A stretch of 64,000 bases of DNA from Hydra vulgaris (taxonomy: Eukaryota; Cnidaria; Hydrozoa; Anthoathecata; Hydridae). Below the pieces are notes generated by a model, which saw nothing but the letters and a program-made list of their open reading frames with translations, did not search any database and was not told where the DNA came from. A program made the position numbers and the translations under genes. Where the stretch lies: positions 63,482,501 through 63,546,500 of the forward strand of contig NC_088920.1 of assembly GCF_038396675.1 (NCBI RefSeq). The letters run 5' to 3'. This document shows, in pieces, positions 24,127-38,000 of this stretch; the first letter of the stretch is position 1, and each line of letters begins with the position of its first letter.

Positions 24127-24330
24127 AGTATGTTTATAGAATGATTTTAACCTGGTATGAACAAACAGGTCAACCATGTCCAATTGACACTTTCTATTTA
24201 GTTATAACTTTCTATGCATTTTTTTTATTAACCGAAAGTGTTTTATTAATTAAAAACTTTTTAATTAATAAAACGGTTTTATTAATTAAAAAGTTTGACT
24301 TGTTTATTAAAATACCTACATTTTTTATGC
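24127..24330 (-). repeat. Inverted copy of the Penelope-like flank
   Basis: Read on the minus strand, 24,305-24,255 matches 20,401-20,447 (TAATAAACAAGTCAAACTTT). 24,235-24,185 matches the block at about 20,665-20,715 (AAATGCATAGAAAGT). Thus the sequence left of the LINE reappears inverted on its right, with the hammerhead part missing. Confidence 0.65.
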
Positions 24331-24346
24331 TAAAAAGAAATTTTGG

Positions 24347-24777
<431 letters not shown>

Positions 24778-25054
24778 AAATATATGAGCTTTAAAAAGTT
24801 TCTTTACAGTCGTAAAAGTTCGTAGAAAATCTTGAAATATTACATATTCAAGCATATTTGCGCATGCGCAGAGCGCCGTTTTCAGCTATGAAAAGACGTA
24901 TTTTAAACGTGTTTTAAAGGTCGCGTGAAATAATAAATCAAACAACAAAAAATTCCTATTAGAGCAACCACTATTAGAGTTGGAAGTTACTGGAAGAGAA
25001 AAGAAGAAGTTTAAAGAGCATGATAACGATTGACAAACGATTCAAAAGATTGCA

Positions 25055-25630
25055 AATTATATAATTCAGCAAAGCAAGATGAAGGAAGTGAATTCCAAAG
25101 AAATAATGATTGAGAAAAAAACCTAGACGAATAAGAGTTTTTGGAGCGCTTAGGAAAAGTTACAGAAAAAGTATGAAACTTAATTGAATGACGAGTAATA
25201 CGAAAATGAATTTTAGTGTATGGCCCATAGACGCGAGCTCGTTAGGGCAGTGCCAGTTATAATATTTGTAAAAAAGAGAAAGAGAAGCATTACGACAATG
25301 TGATAATGGTTGAAGGTTGGCTGCAAGAACAGGTTCAACTATGTTTACATCGCGTTTTTGCACCTTGTCAAAAAGAGAAAGGACATCATTTGAAGATCCG
25401 CCCCAGATATGGAAACAGTATTTGATAAAAGGACGGATTTGAGATTTATAGAGAAAAAGAATAGAATCCAAAGTAAAAAAGTGACGAGCACAATAAAGAG
25501 ATATAACCTAAGCAGATGCTAATTTTGCAATGAACTTGATATACGGTTTCCAAGAAAGATCGTAGGTAAGAGTTAATCCAATTAGATGAAGGTTAGATGA
25601 CTCGTCGAGTACATCGCCATTCATATATAT
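25055..25630 (-). pseudogene. LINE reverse-transcriptase C-terminal fragment (left arm)
   Basis: Frame with DSILFLYKSQIRPFIKYCFH, WGGSSNDVLSLFDKVQKR and LAANLQPLSHCRNASLSLFY, preceded by LIGLTLTYDLSWKPYIKFIA. This is the region after the catalytic core of a jockey/I-like non-LTR reverse transcriptase, a different family from the CR1 copies. Truncated at both ends and carrying a stop. The right-arm counterpart (57,093-57,330 plus 58,381-58,700) is split by a CR1 insertion and differs by several percent. Confidence 0.75.
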
Positions 25631-25992
25631 ATATACAGGAAATATCTAGAAAACAAAATTGAGAACGTTAGTTAGAATAATTTCTTAGTTTTAACCATAG
25701 GGGATAAATTACCCCCACAACCAGAACTTAAAGATTTTTATCAACCAAGCAATGAACATAATACAGGATTAATATGTTGATACGTTACCAAAAAGTAAAC
25801 GTTTTTAAGATAAACTACAAAAAGTCAGCCTAACGCAATCCAGCCAGATGTCACATAAAGCTGACAGTTTTTTTAATTTTTAAAATTTTTTTTATTTAAA
25901 AAGTTTTTTTTTTATTTTAAGAATTTTTTAAAATTTTTTTATTTTTTTAATGAGCACGTTGATTTACTGCTAAAAAGTATAGTTACATTTAT

Positions 25993-26235
25993 TTACTTGA
26001 GCATAAATGTAGCTAGAACACTAATTCCAAAGATTGAAGCAACAAGAGCATAATATCTTGCTAAGGCAATAAGCTCAGGAGCAACATAGGTAAACAAGGG
26101 TTCAGGGATGATCGATAAAAAAACAGGATCAGCGTTCACACCAAGAGCGGTACCATATGCATTTATAGCAGCGTTTTTTTTCATTTCAGTTTGGTAACCT
26201 TGCTGGCCTACAGCAAAAAGAGCTGCATTGATCAA
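25993..26235 (-). CDS. Small hydrophobic ORF at the Polinton end (left arm), 80 residues
   Basis: Unidentified. The C-terminal third (LIALARYYALVASIFGISVL) is a probable membrane segment, and the N-terminal part is polar (GQQGYQTEMKKNAAINAYGT). The frame has no in-frame ATG at its start: a CCACCATGGA sequence just upstream is in another frame and meets a stop at once, so it is an exon or a broken ORF. It lies beside Polinton integrase remnants. The right-arm copy (56,481-56,723) differs at 8 sense sites in 243, six of them changing residues. It could encode a Polinton-associated membrane protein, but there is no match to a family I know. Confidence 0.4.
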   Translation of the reverse strand: MINAALFAVGQQGYQTEMKKNAAINAYGTALGVNADPVFLSIIPEPLFTYVAPELIALARYYALVASIFGISVLATFMLK

Positions 26236-26239
26236 TCCA

Positions 26240-26290
26240 TGGTGGTTTTTTACTGCTGCATGCCATGCAGCAGAAAAAAACCACTGTGCT
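26240..26290. repeat. Hairpin beside the small ORF (left arm)
   Basis: GGTGGTTTTTTACTGCTGC is followed by an inverted partner GCAGCAGAAAAAAACCACT. The right-arm copy (about 56,431-56,476) has better-preserved 19-bp arms. Confidence 0.7.
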
Positions 26291-26672
26291 TTTTACTGCT
26301 GCATGAAGCAATTAGGTATAACCAGCTTGAAGTTGTAAAGTTCATCCAAGTAAAAAATTTAATTATACTAGGCAAATTGAGGCTTTTAAAAAAGCTGTGC
26401 ATATTAAGTCATTAGAAATTGTACAATATTTGACTGATGAAAAATGTAAGCGGGATTATAGCTATATAACTTTAGCTGTGAGAAAAAAAAACAAAAATTT
26501 TTTTCTACCGCTATACACCCATATGTTAGATATTCATGCCTTGCTCTTAATGATGGTGCTCATGTTGAAACTACTGAGTGGACAACTAAATATAAACGTC
26601 TCTCTGAAATAGTAAAAAAATATCTTAAAACTGCAAAATCACTTATTGAACAAGTGTGTACTTGTAGATAAA
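26290..26672 (+). pseudogene. Ankyrin-like fragment (left arm)
   Basis: Pieces in different frames read LLLHEAIRYNQLEVVKFIQV and HIKSLEIVQYLTDEKCKR, followed by NDGAHVETTEWTTKYKRLSE. The L.EA...N.LEVVKFI spacing resembles ankyrin repeats. Frames shift at about 26,390, 26,490 and 26,540. It may be a Polinton-borne or captured gene. The counterpart is at about 56,040-56,420. Confidence 0.35.
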
Positions 26673-27133
26673 GATGGATTATAATAAAGCTCAAGAAGCG
26701 ATTGAAAAATTGAAGCATATTTTTGCTCATTATCAAGATATAACAAGATATTGAAAGATATATTGAATTTGATAAAATATAATATATATAATATTTTCAC
26801 TGCGAATCTTAAAGGCTGATCTAAATTTTTTTATAGCTTTATAAATGTTTGCTCTTTTCTTAATAAAAAATGATTCAGTCATCAAAATAATTTTATTAGA
26901 AATGTCTATTATTTCTGAATCAAAGTAAGACACATACAAATTTATATAACAAGTAACTTATGCAAATCTTGCACGGAGTTGTGATCTTTTTTTACCACAC
27001 AACTCGCTAACATACTTATCAAAATCTTTTTTGTTATCTTTAGCTAAGGTAGCTAAGGCGTTTGCTTTTTGTATTTTTTAATAACCTTTTCATTTTTATA
27101 TTTTAGACACGTCTTTCTAACTATAAGTTTATA

Positions 27134-28065
27134 ATGGAGCTTTCTAAGATTTACTATAGCTTAAAAGAATATTGCATGGTCTTGCTGCTATTAAAAAACT
27201 TGCAGCTGAAGCAAAAGTTTCTAACAAAGAAGCTGGTGAACGGCTTAAAAAGCAAGCAATACGGCAAATTTATTTACCTGCCCTTACCTATATACAAAAA
27301 GAGATGGTTAACAAAACTCATCCTAAAAAAGTCCACAAAGCTGATCTAATTTATCTCCCTCATGACAATGTTGGTCAATAAACCAATAAACATGCATTAT
27401 TAGTTGTTTACGTAGCAAGCCGCTTCAAAGACGCTGAGCCTCTTAAAAACTGCTAATGTTTCAGAAGCTCTCGCTAAAATATGTAAGCGTGGTCCAATCT
27501 TATCTAAGTTAATGCTCGATGTGAATTTAAAGGAGCAAAAACAAAACTTATTGAAAGGAATAAAGTCCAGATCAGGCGAGCTGCAGCTGGAAATCATAAA
27601 GAGCAGTACATCGGTGAACGCTATAATCGCACACTCGCTGAAAAACTTTTAAGTTGCCGGTATGGTCAAGAGTTGCTAATGACTATAAAATCAGTTGCAT
27701 GGGTAAAAGGTTTATCTGCTTTCATAAAATCAATTAAAAGTCAAACTACACGCTTATATGAGGAAAAACCAATAGATGCAAATTAAAATGAAAAAAGCAT
27801 ATTTAGCCCCATTAATGCCTGCTGCAAGAAAAAAAATTGTAGTTTTTCCTAGTGTAAAAGTTTATTAGTTGTATGCTCCAGGTGAGCTAGAAGGGGGTCA
27901 AATTAGGGCTTCTGAGTCAATTTGGTCTTTAAAGACTTATTCTATTGATTCAGTTGTGCAACAAAGAGGTAAACCAGCCCTTTTATCGTCTTGTTAGTAG
28001 ATCGAATAGATAATTCGTTTGTAAAGAGTTACAACTTGTTCCGTCTGGAAGAACTGATATAAGTT
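27134..28065 (+). pseudogene. Polinton/Maverick integrase remnant (left arm)
   Basis: Frames in order: HGLAAIKKLAAEAKVSNKEA and KKVHKADLIYLPHDNVGQ (zinc-finger/N-terminal part and first catalytic Asp region), then VASRFKDAEPL after a stop and frame change, GERYNRTLAEKLL, and LYAPGELEGGQIRASESIWS (C-terminal domain). This order matches the retroviral-type integrase of cnidarian Polintons. Stops at 27,379 and about 27,868 and several frameshifts inactivate it. The copy in the right arm (54,610-55,542, minus) has the same sequence. In Polintons the integrase inserts the double-stranded DNA element; here it is only a fossil. Confidence 0.75.
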
Positions 28066-28229
28066 TATGACCATACGGCAAAAACTGTAACTCCATTAGG
28101 AGCAATTCGTCGCTTAGAATCAAGAGGGCTTAGAGACATTTTTTCTTGCTCGTATGTATATGTTTCAGTTCAATCTGAATGTTGAGACACTGTTTATATG
28201 TTTCATGCTTTAGATCTTTTTTAACAACT

Positions 28230-28455
28230 TTTTTTGCTAGTTTTTGTTATAATTATTAGCTTTGAGAAAAAAGTACATCTTGGGTCGTAAAGCGATAAAT
28301 TCTTGAATTAATCGACCATTTGATTTATCCTTGAATTTACCAACAACATTTTAATTGGTCTCATTAAAGCATGGATGATCTTTCGGATATCCACTGAAAT
28401 CGTAGTGTTCAGAAATTATTTTCTTATTTTTAAAAATATCTTTTGTTTCCATCAA
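28230..28455 (-). pseudogene. Polinton DNA polymerase B, C-terminal fragment (left arm)
   Basis: The minus-strand frame carries HYDFSGYPKDHPCFNETN, a stop, then VVGKFKDKSNGRLIQEFIAL. This is the conserved C-terminal region of protein-primed polymerase B of Polintons. It is convergent with the integrase remnant. The rest of the gene is displaced to 29,690-30,045 by the CR1 insertion at about 28,570-29,640. Confidence 0.65.
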
Positions 28456-28569
28456 CCATGAGCGAGATCTCGTCTCGTTCTCGTTTCTTGTGAGAAATAT
28501 GACTTCTCGTGGGAAATGAGAAATAGAAAATTCTCGCGAGAAGTAGAACGAGACTTAAATGTAAAACAA

Positions 28570-29640
<1,071 letters not shown>

Positions 29641-29689
29641 TATTTTTAACATTTGGTAAATTTGGTAAACGTCTATTTTTATAGACATT

Positions 29690-30045
29690 TATTTCTGATA
29701 TTCACTCAGTCATTCTTCTTTAACTATCATCTTTTCTGGAACAAGAGAGTAGTCATTATGGAAGTTGCTAAATTCCTCTGGATGCTCAATACCAGCATCT
29801 ACTACAAAACTTTCTGGAGCGTCATCTGGTGTTCTAAGCACTTCTTCAATCAAAGGTTCACACCATCGAAAACCCTGACCTAGAAGAAACTGCATCATTG
29901 CATCTAAATACAGTAATATTTTTTACAAAAAAAATTATATTTGAACTTCGTTTACTATTTTCATAGTCTGGACATCCTGGATTGTTAGTATTTGCAAAAC
30001 GCTTGCTTGCCATCGAAATGCCACCACGACTCCCATTTTGACCAT
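29690..30045 (-). pseudogene. Polinton DNA polymerase B, internal fragment (left arm)
   Basis: On the minus strand the frame around 30,030-29,960 reads GGISMASKRFANTNNPG. 29,898-29,700 reads QFLLGQGFRW, then EHPEEFSNFHNDYSLVPEKM. These are recognisable parts of the palm region of Polinton polymerase B. The stretch between them is scrambled by frameshifts and the expected catalytic-site motif is not readable. The identical fragment lies in the right arm at 52,620-52,975. Confidence 0.65.
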
Positions 30046-30059
30046 GAAGTGGTGCTTTG

Positions 30060-30393
30060 TGGGTAAAGGGAGTCAGTTATATAATCTTATGTCCAATTGA
30101 AAATTCAATTATATAATATTTTGTCTAATTGAAATTTCAATTATATAATCTTTTGTCTATTTGATATATTTTAAAAGTTGTTTTTCAGCTTTCCACTCTC
30201 TATTGAAGCTGCTCTAGTTTTATTTATTTCTTCACTTTTTACAAGCTTTACAATATCTTCTAATACCCCTAATTGTCTCAAATCTATGCGTAAAGATTTG
30301 AGACAGTTGCGTAACAGTTTATATTAATTATGATCACAAAAGTATTCTATTTGTCATAATTAGCTCTGGTGTTATTTAAAGTTCTTCACGTTT
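30060..30393. repeat. Short tandem repeat and AT-rich spacer (left arm)
   Basis: 30,075-30,165 holds about three copies of a unit around AATTCAATTATATAATnTTnTGTCTA. The remainder has an inverted pair AATTGTCTCAAATCT/AGATTTGAGACAGTT (30,270-30,309). No gene. Confidence 0.6.
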
Positions 30394-30592
30394 CACTTTT
30401 TTTTTTTCGTTATTTTAGGTGCCCCAAGAAGTCGTTACGGTCTAATCACAGAGCACCGTGGAGCAAAGTTTGAAAGGAGATTCACGCCTCCTCCCTTGCA
30501 AATGTTATTAAACTTGCCCAGAAGTAGCGCTGAACCACGGGTCGCTTGTTTCTGAGGAAAGCGCGCTAACCACAGCGCTACGACTGCTCATG
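30394..30592 (-). mobile_element. tRNA-derived SINE (left arm)
   Basis: On the minus strand GTCGTAGCGCTGTGGTTAGC and CGCGCTTTCC form an A-box-like head, GTGGTTCAGCGCTAC stands in the B-box position, and the element ends near AACGAAAAAAAAAAA. A second family, different from the SINE at 13.6 kb. Identical copy at 52,072-52,270. Confidence 0.65.
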
Positions 30593-30609
30593 GTTAATGT
30601 CAATTTGTG

Positions 30610-31330
30610 ATTTTTGTTTACCTTTTTTTGTTACAAGTACCTGATAGTCTTCGTTATGAATATCTACTAAGATGTGCAATAATAACATTTTAGTTCTCCG
30701 CTTTTGAGTTTAATGAAAGATCAAGAAAACATTCTTAGTAAAAAGGGAATCAAAGTAGCTTCTATAAAGCATAATCAACAAAGAAAAAATATTGAAGATG
30801 GTCATCTATATTTTTTCTTTGTCGATTAAGCTTTATATCAAACAGAGGTAATAGCTATCATTATTATACATTATTTTAGTTACCAAATAAAGTTTTTCAT
30901 TGCTCTAGAAAAGGTCTAGTTTTTGTTTGGTAATTACCCTGGTTTGGTTGGTTGATTACTTAAAAACACTAGCGCGCAAGATTTTTGTGGGTTTTAATAA
31001 CTAAAACCGAGCGTGCTTTAAATCTATCGTGCTTTACAAATCTAGCGTTACACAGATGTGTAACAACTCTTCATTATATTTTCAGAAACGGCTTGTGGCA
31101 TTCGGAAGAATTTGCACAATGCATATTATTTACGATGTTAAATAATTTAGGAGGTTCAATTACTTTGCGCTTGAACTTTTCTAAGTAACGATATTGATTT
31201 ATACAAAAAAAAGAGGAATTTTTTATTATTATATACCTTTCTTTTTTTTACATATAGAAAAATATGGTTTTAACACTTGTGATTTATACCATTTCCCAAA
31301 AAATTATGCGTTTGAAAATCGTCATACCGA
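30610..31330. other. AT-rich stretch, no gene (left arm)
   Basis: A palindromic pair (about 30,775-30,835: GCATAATCAACAAAGAAAAAATATT... against ATATTTTTTCTTTGTCGATTAAGC) suggests a small MITE. The open frame at 30,985-31,188 has no recognisable product. Confidence 0.45.
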
Positions 31331-31989
31331 CTAGCTTCTGTACCAACCGGGTTTTGAAAAGCATGTTGAATCGTGGATACAACAACTGAAAATTAGTTTA
31401 AAATATTAAATTAGTTAAACAGATGCTTAAAAGGATTTTAAAAATAAAATCATAAATTCATTAGTAAAAAATAATTATTTTTTAACTTTCACAGAATTAT
31501 TATTTTGAAAACTTTAATTTACTTGTTGTTTTTGTTGCAAAAACGGGTATGTTCTTTACAACATCCATCTTTGGTGCACGAAGCAGGTAAAGCTAAATAA
31601 AAATATGAAATTATTTACTAAAATTACAAATGTGAACTAATCATTACATTAGTAAACTAATATTAACTTATAATATTTATAAAACAACTAAAATTTCACG
31701 CTGACAAAGTATTCAAAAGACTTTCATATCATGAAGAATAAAAACTGCCTGATTTTGCCTAACACTTGTTTTTTCTACATGGGTAAACAAACGGTTTACT
31801 AAAAACGGTTTAATAAAATCTCATCCAATTTAAACAAATTTTTTAATGGTCTGGGTTTGTTCATAAAATATATTCTACTAAAAACTCTATAGACTAAAGT
31901 CTATACATTAAAGTATAAAAAATTACTAATTTAGTAAACTTGATTCTGTACTTTACAAAACATCAATAAAAACAACAACAAATATATAC

Positions 31990-32069
<80 letters not shown>

Positions 32070-35000
32070 CTATTACTATTGCTATTCGATTAGTCAACTA
32101 CCCAGCCAACTACCTACCCAAGATTGTAAATACACAAAAAATGTTTCCCAAATACACATAAAACTAGTATAGAGCAGTTTAAAAATGAATCAAAACAGGC
32201 ATTCTTACTTATGGATTTTAATATATCCGATTTTAAATGACTTTTTTTAGTTAAAACTCAAATACAACATATAATTAATACAAAAAATATGTCACTGAGT
32301 GTATCAACATTTTTTTTTTATTACCTTGATTATGGCATTTCCTTCGTGGCGTTTGCTAATTTATTTACATTATTTCTATGAAGTATACTAGTATATTTAG
32401 GTTATTTCTATGGTGTATATTAATTTATTTACTTTTTTCTTTTTAAATCTTAGTTTAAATTTTTAAGTTTTAAGCAAATGATAATATCTTATTAATTTTT
32501 TCTTACTAACTAATGTATTAGAATACAAATCAATTAGAAATAAAGTAAAAAAATAAATAAATTAAGAACCAAATTAAATTATATGAAAAAAAATCATCGC
32601 CTTAAACGTTATAAAAAACCCAAAAGCAATTTATGCGTATATAAACAAAAAATCAAAAGTTAAAGAAGGAATTAACGCATTAAATGTAAACGGCAAACTT
32701 GAAACAAATTATTTATCAATAGCGCATTCCTGAAATAACTATTTTAGCTCTGTTTTCACCAATGAAATTAGTGACAATATGCCATTCTTTAAAAATAGGA
32801 CAAACATTATTTGTGATGACCCTACATTTTCACCGGACAGAGTTTATATAATCCTGAAGTCACTAAATCCAAATAAATGTACAGGAGTAGATGGAGTTCA
32901 CCCATTTCTTTTAAAGTGTTGCGCAGATGCGTTCTCACTTCCTTTATCACTTATTTTTAATAAATCGTATGACACTGGAATAATTCCATCGATGTGGTTA
33001 AATGCTAATATAACACCATGATTTAAAAATGGAGATAAATCGGAACCACCAAGTTATCGACCAGTATCACTTACTTCAGTTATAAGTAAAGTAATGGAAC
33101 GTATCTTAAAAGCTACATTTATGTCGCACTTAGAAAATAACAATCTCTTGACTAAAGAACAACATGGATTTTCTAAAAAAAAAACTGTTGTACAAACCTT
33201 ATAGAATCTATGGATCTAATAACTCAAGCAATGGAAGATAATTTACAAGAAGATATCATTTCCCTAGATATGAAAAAAGCTTTCGATTCCGTGCCTCACA
33301 ACAGATTGTGTCTTAAACTAAAAAGTTATGGATTTAACAAAAAAGCAGTTAGATGGTGCAAAAATTTCGTAAGTAACAGAGTGCAACGTGTCGTCTGCAA
33401 CGGCGGATTTTCAAATTGGTCTGCAGTTACAAGTGGAGTACCGCAAGGGTCTGTCTTGGGTCCGTTTATGCTTATTGTTTATATAAACGACTTACCGAAT
33501 GAGTTATCAACGAACTGTAAAATGTATGCTGATGATATTAAACTAATTAACATAATTAGATCATTTTCTGATATAGAAAAGGCTCAAACAGATCTAAACA
33601 AATTAATGACATGGTCACAATTATGGCTATTAAAATTTAATGTCAGCAAATGTAAACGCATGCACATAGGTAGCGAAAAAACTAGGCATATATACACAAT
33701 GTATGATTCAGTGCTAAATACAGTTGAACTACCAGAAACACAAATTGAAAAATATTTAGGAATTATGATTTCAAACGACTTAAAATGGTCTAGTCAAGTT
33801 AGTTATGCGTCTGGTAAAGCTAATAAAATGTTAGGAATAATAAAACATTCATTTAAAAACTTAGACATAAACGCATCTAAATTGTTGTACACCTCTCTTG
33901 TAAGACCGTATCTAGACTATGCAAATTCAGTGTGGTGTCCTTACTTAGAACAAGATAAAAAAAAAAAATTGAATCGATACAACGCAAAGCAACACGAACA
34001 AAATGTCTTCAAGGGAAAAACTATGAAAGTAGACTAACCTACTTTAAATTAATGACTCTTGAAAAAAGACGCGAACGTAATGACTTAATCCAACTTTTCA
34101 AAATTGTAAAATAAATAGATAACTTAACATTGGAATACCCACCAGATTTAATAACTTCGAATACGAGAGGTCACAATATGAGGTTTCATAGACAATTAAT
34201 TAAAAATCCAAAGAGGTACTATTTCTTAACAAACCGTGTTATTAACAGCTGGAATAATTTAGATCAAAACATTGTAGATTCTAAAACACTTAAACAACTT
34301 AAATCAAAGTCGGACTTATTTTTAACATAAATTGGCTGTTAAAGCCTAGATTACCTAGGCTCCGTAAATTGTCATTGTACATGTACACAGTTATTATTAA
34401 ATAAATCAATAAAAATAAATAACTTGATCTTACTCTTTTCTTAATTTTGATTCTTTAAATTATTCTTTAAATGACAACAAATTGTTATCTATTTTACTTT
34501 TCTATTTTTTTTTAATAAACAGTTTGTTAACTATAGACATTTAAATATTAGGGTTTTTGTAATTACGTGAGAATGGGGCTCGGTGAAATAAGTCTTCTAT
34601 TTGCCCCACCAATATTTATTTTTATTTATTTGCTTCGAAACTGTTTATAAATTAAACAACAAAATAAACAATGAACAACAAAAAAAAAAAACTCAGAAAA
34701 AAGTTACGCTTGGTTTCTGTTGCGTGTTTAAAACCTTCTAAAACAAAAAGATTAATACGTGTCAAAAATGGTTTTCATTTCGTGAAATTAACTATTATTA
34801 TTAACTTACTGATAAAAGCATGCAAAATTTGAAACTGACTTTAAAACCACAAAATACAAGAGTTAAACTTGAGTAAAACTGCCTATAATATACACGTGTT
34901 TTTGGTTTACGGCAGGATCGTGACAAACGCGTGGTTTTAATTCCGAAAAAAACTAGATGCGCCGATTGGATAAACTTTGTTAATAAGTCAAAATTTTTAT

Positions 35001-38000
35001 TTGCCAAAACAAAACAAAATTAATAAAAAACTGTCAAAATATTCTATGAATAAATAGTTTTTAATTTTAAGAAAAACAAAACATATGATACTTTTGCCGA
35101 GTTTAATAATGACCTTATCATTAAAATTAATTTTTATTATTAAATTAAATTAACTTTTATTTAAATCTAATAAATTAATTTTATTTTAAATTAAATTTAA
35201 ATAATTAAGTAAACGATTATTTTTTATTTCTTACTTCTACAGGTACATGTCTTGCAACCATTTTGATCAAGTACTTGTCCGTAAGCACATTTGATAAATG
35301 GGCATCCATTATTTGGACATTTTAGTTTAAATGTTTCATCTTTGACTGAGTATAGATTAGCCAGGCATTTTGGTATTTCTATATAAATATTTTTCATAAA
35401 AATTTATATATAAATATTTTCTATTAATACAATATCAATTTAATATGTATGTACGTATGTATGTATGTATGTATGTATGTATGTATGTATGTATGTATGT
35501 ATGTATGTATGTATGTATGTATGTATGTATGTATGTATGTATGTATGTATGTATGTATGTATGTATGTATGTATGTATGTATGTATGTATGTATGTATGT
35601 ATGTATGTATGTATGTATGTATGTATGTATGTATGTATGTATGTATGTATGTATGTATGTATGTGTGTATGGATGTATGTATGTATGTATGTATGTATGT
35701 ATGTATGTATGTATGTATGTATGTATGTATGTATGTATGTATGTATGTATGTATGTATGTATGTATGTATGTATGTATGTGTGTATGTGTGTATGTGTGT
35801 ATGTGTGTATGTGTGTATGTGTGTATGGATGTATGTATGTATGTATGTATGTGTGTATGTGTGTATGTGTGTAAGTGTGTATGTATGTATGTATGTATGT
35901 ATGTATGTATGTATGTATGTATGTATGTATGTATGTATGTATGTATGTATGTATGTATGTATGTATGTATGTATGTATGTATGTATGTATGTATGTATGT
36001 ATGTATGTATGTATGTATGTATGTATGTATGTATGTATGTATGTATGTATGTATGTATGTATGTATGTATGTATGTATGTATGGATGTGTGTATGCACGT
36101 ATGTATCAAGCTGTATATATGTTTAAGCTTATTTTGATAATTTATTTAAAATACTGAAACATCTTTTTACTGTAGCAACTACATGTCGGACACCCTCTTT
36201 CGTCAAGAACGTTTCCGTTTTCACAGTAAATCATACATACTGGGCCACATGTTGGTTGACCTTTGAGAAAAAAAATATTTTTTATCATATTTATTTTATT
36301 TTTTCATTACATATAAAAAAAAAATATCTTACTATTACAACGACAAGTAGGGCATCCATTTCCGTCAAGTACATACCCATTTGGGCAAAACATTTTGCAC
36401 TTTGGTCCGCATTTTGGTCGACCTTCATAAAAAATTATTATTATTTCGCTTGTTAGAAATTTTTTTAATAAAATACATTTTATAGAAATAAAATGAATAA
36501 CAGTTTATACATATTCCCATTAAGTCTGTATTGTTCTTTTTGACGCATTCCAGCTGGTCGCCGCATTTTTTAATATCAAACATCACCTCTCCGCATTCTT
36601 CACCAGCGGACTGAGCACAAATATCACAACAACCACAAATGTCTTTGACTATTCCGGCTATTAAGGAAAAGAAATAAACTAATATACATTTTTAAATAGA
36701 ACATTTCCTCTTTTTCTTTGAGAATATAATTGGTTTTAATATCTTCGATTTGATAAACAACATAATACCAATGCTTTTATAAAAAATATTCTCAAATTTT
36801 CGTTCCTACAAAAATAGAACTTCGCTTAATAATTGATCAATTCTTTTAAGAATTAGTTAAAAGCTTTTTAAGACACAATAGCCTCGCTTGCAAATTTTAA
36901 TTTATTTTTGCATATTCTTTTCCATTTATGTGTAATAATTAATTATCAGGCTTTATCCCTTAAATTAGAACCATTGATTAAAAAACTCAAAAACAACATT
37001 TCGCCGTAAAAATTTGATTAGATCACTTTTAGATTTTTACCTTATCGATCATTCATTTATAAAGTTTCCATTACGTGACAAACAATATTTTATTGAATAC
37101 AAGAAAATACTGCTAGGAAATTCGTAATTACCGCAGGCGATAGGCTTTATATGCAAACAATTTTTAATCGCATAGATTTGCCAAAGCAAATTTTTTTTTT
37201 ATAGAATACCGTTAGTGTATATATTGCTGTGGCGTGCTGGTTCAAAAAGCTTGTGTAGAATTTTTCTAAAATGGATTATTTATGCGGGATTTTACCATAT
37301 AAGATTGATTAAGAGTTCATTAATATATATTAATGAACTCTTAATCAATCTTATATGGTAAAATCCCGCATAAATAATCCATTTTAGAAAAATTCTACAC
37401 AAGCTTTTTGAACCAGCACGCCACAGCAATATATACACTAAGGTTTCGTTTTATAACAGTATGTAACTTAGTGTAAACTAATTAGCGTTACTTTGCGTTA
37501 AAAAGAGAACTGATTTTAACAGCATTAACATTATTGCTTAAAAATGAAAACATTTAAAACGAATATCAAATGTGTATACAAAAATGAAAAATTTAAAACA
37601 AATGCCCAGAAAGCATTTAATTTTACGAGCAATATTTTTATAATACATTAAAATTTTTTTAATAGTTAAATTTCCCTTAATTAAGTAATTTCAGAATCGC
37701 AAATTCCCATTTGAACGTCGCGATATTTTAGCTTTATTTATTACAGTCGTTAAAACTAATCTTGTAATCTTGGCTAATCTATTTTTTGTCGCGTAATAAC
37801 AAATATTTTTTTAAATTATTTTTGAGGCCGATGCTAGATAATAGCGCTATTATCTATTCTATCATCAGGCTAGCCCGATGAATAGAAAAAGCAGTTGCTT
37901 TTACTCAGTTCAGCTTCACGTAAATAAAATTTGACAAAATCGCTGAGATTTTTATTCACGTAAAGCTGAGCAATTAACGTTTCTTGAGCAAATTGCTTAA

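Noticed and set aside
35443-36090. CRISPR-like regular repeat
   Set aside because: Tetranucleotide microsatellite without unique spacers, in a eukaryotic genome.
35424-36157. Long frames of Met-Tyr-Val-Cys or His-Thr-Tyr-Ile (also 46.5-47.2 kb)
   Set aside because: Translations of the (TATG)n microsatellite, open in five or six frames.
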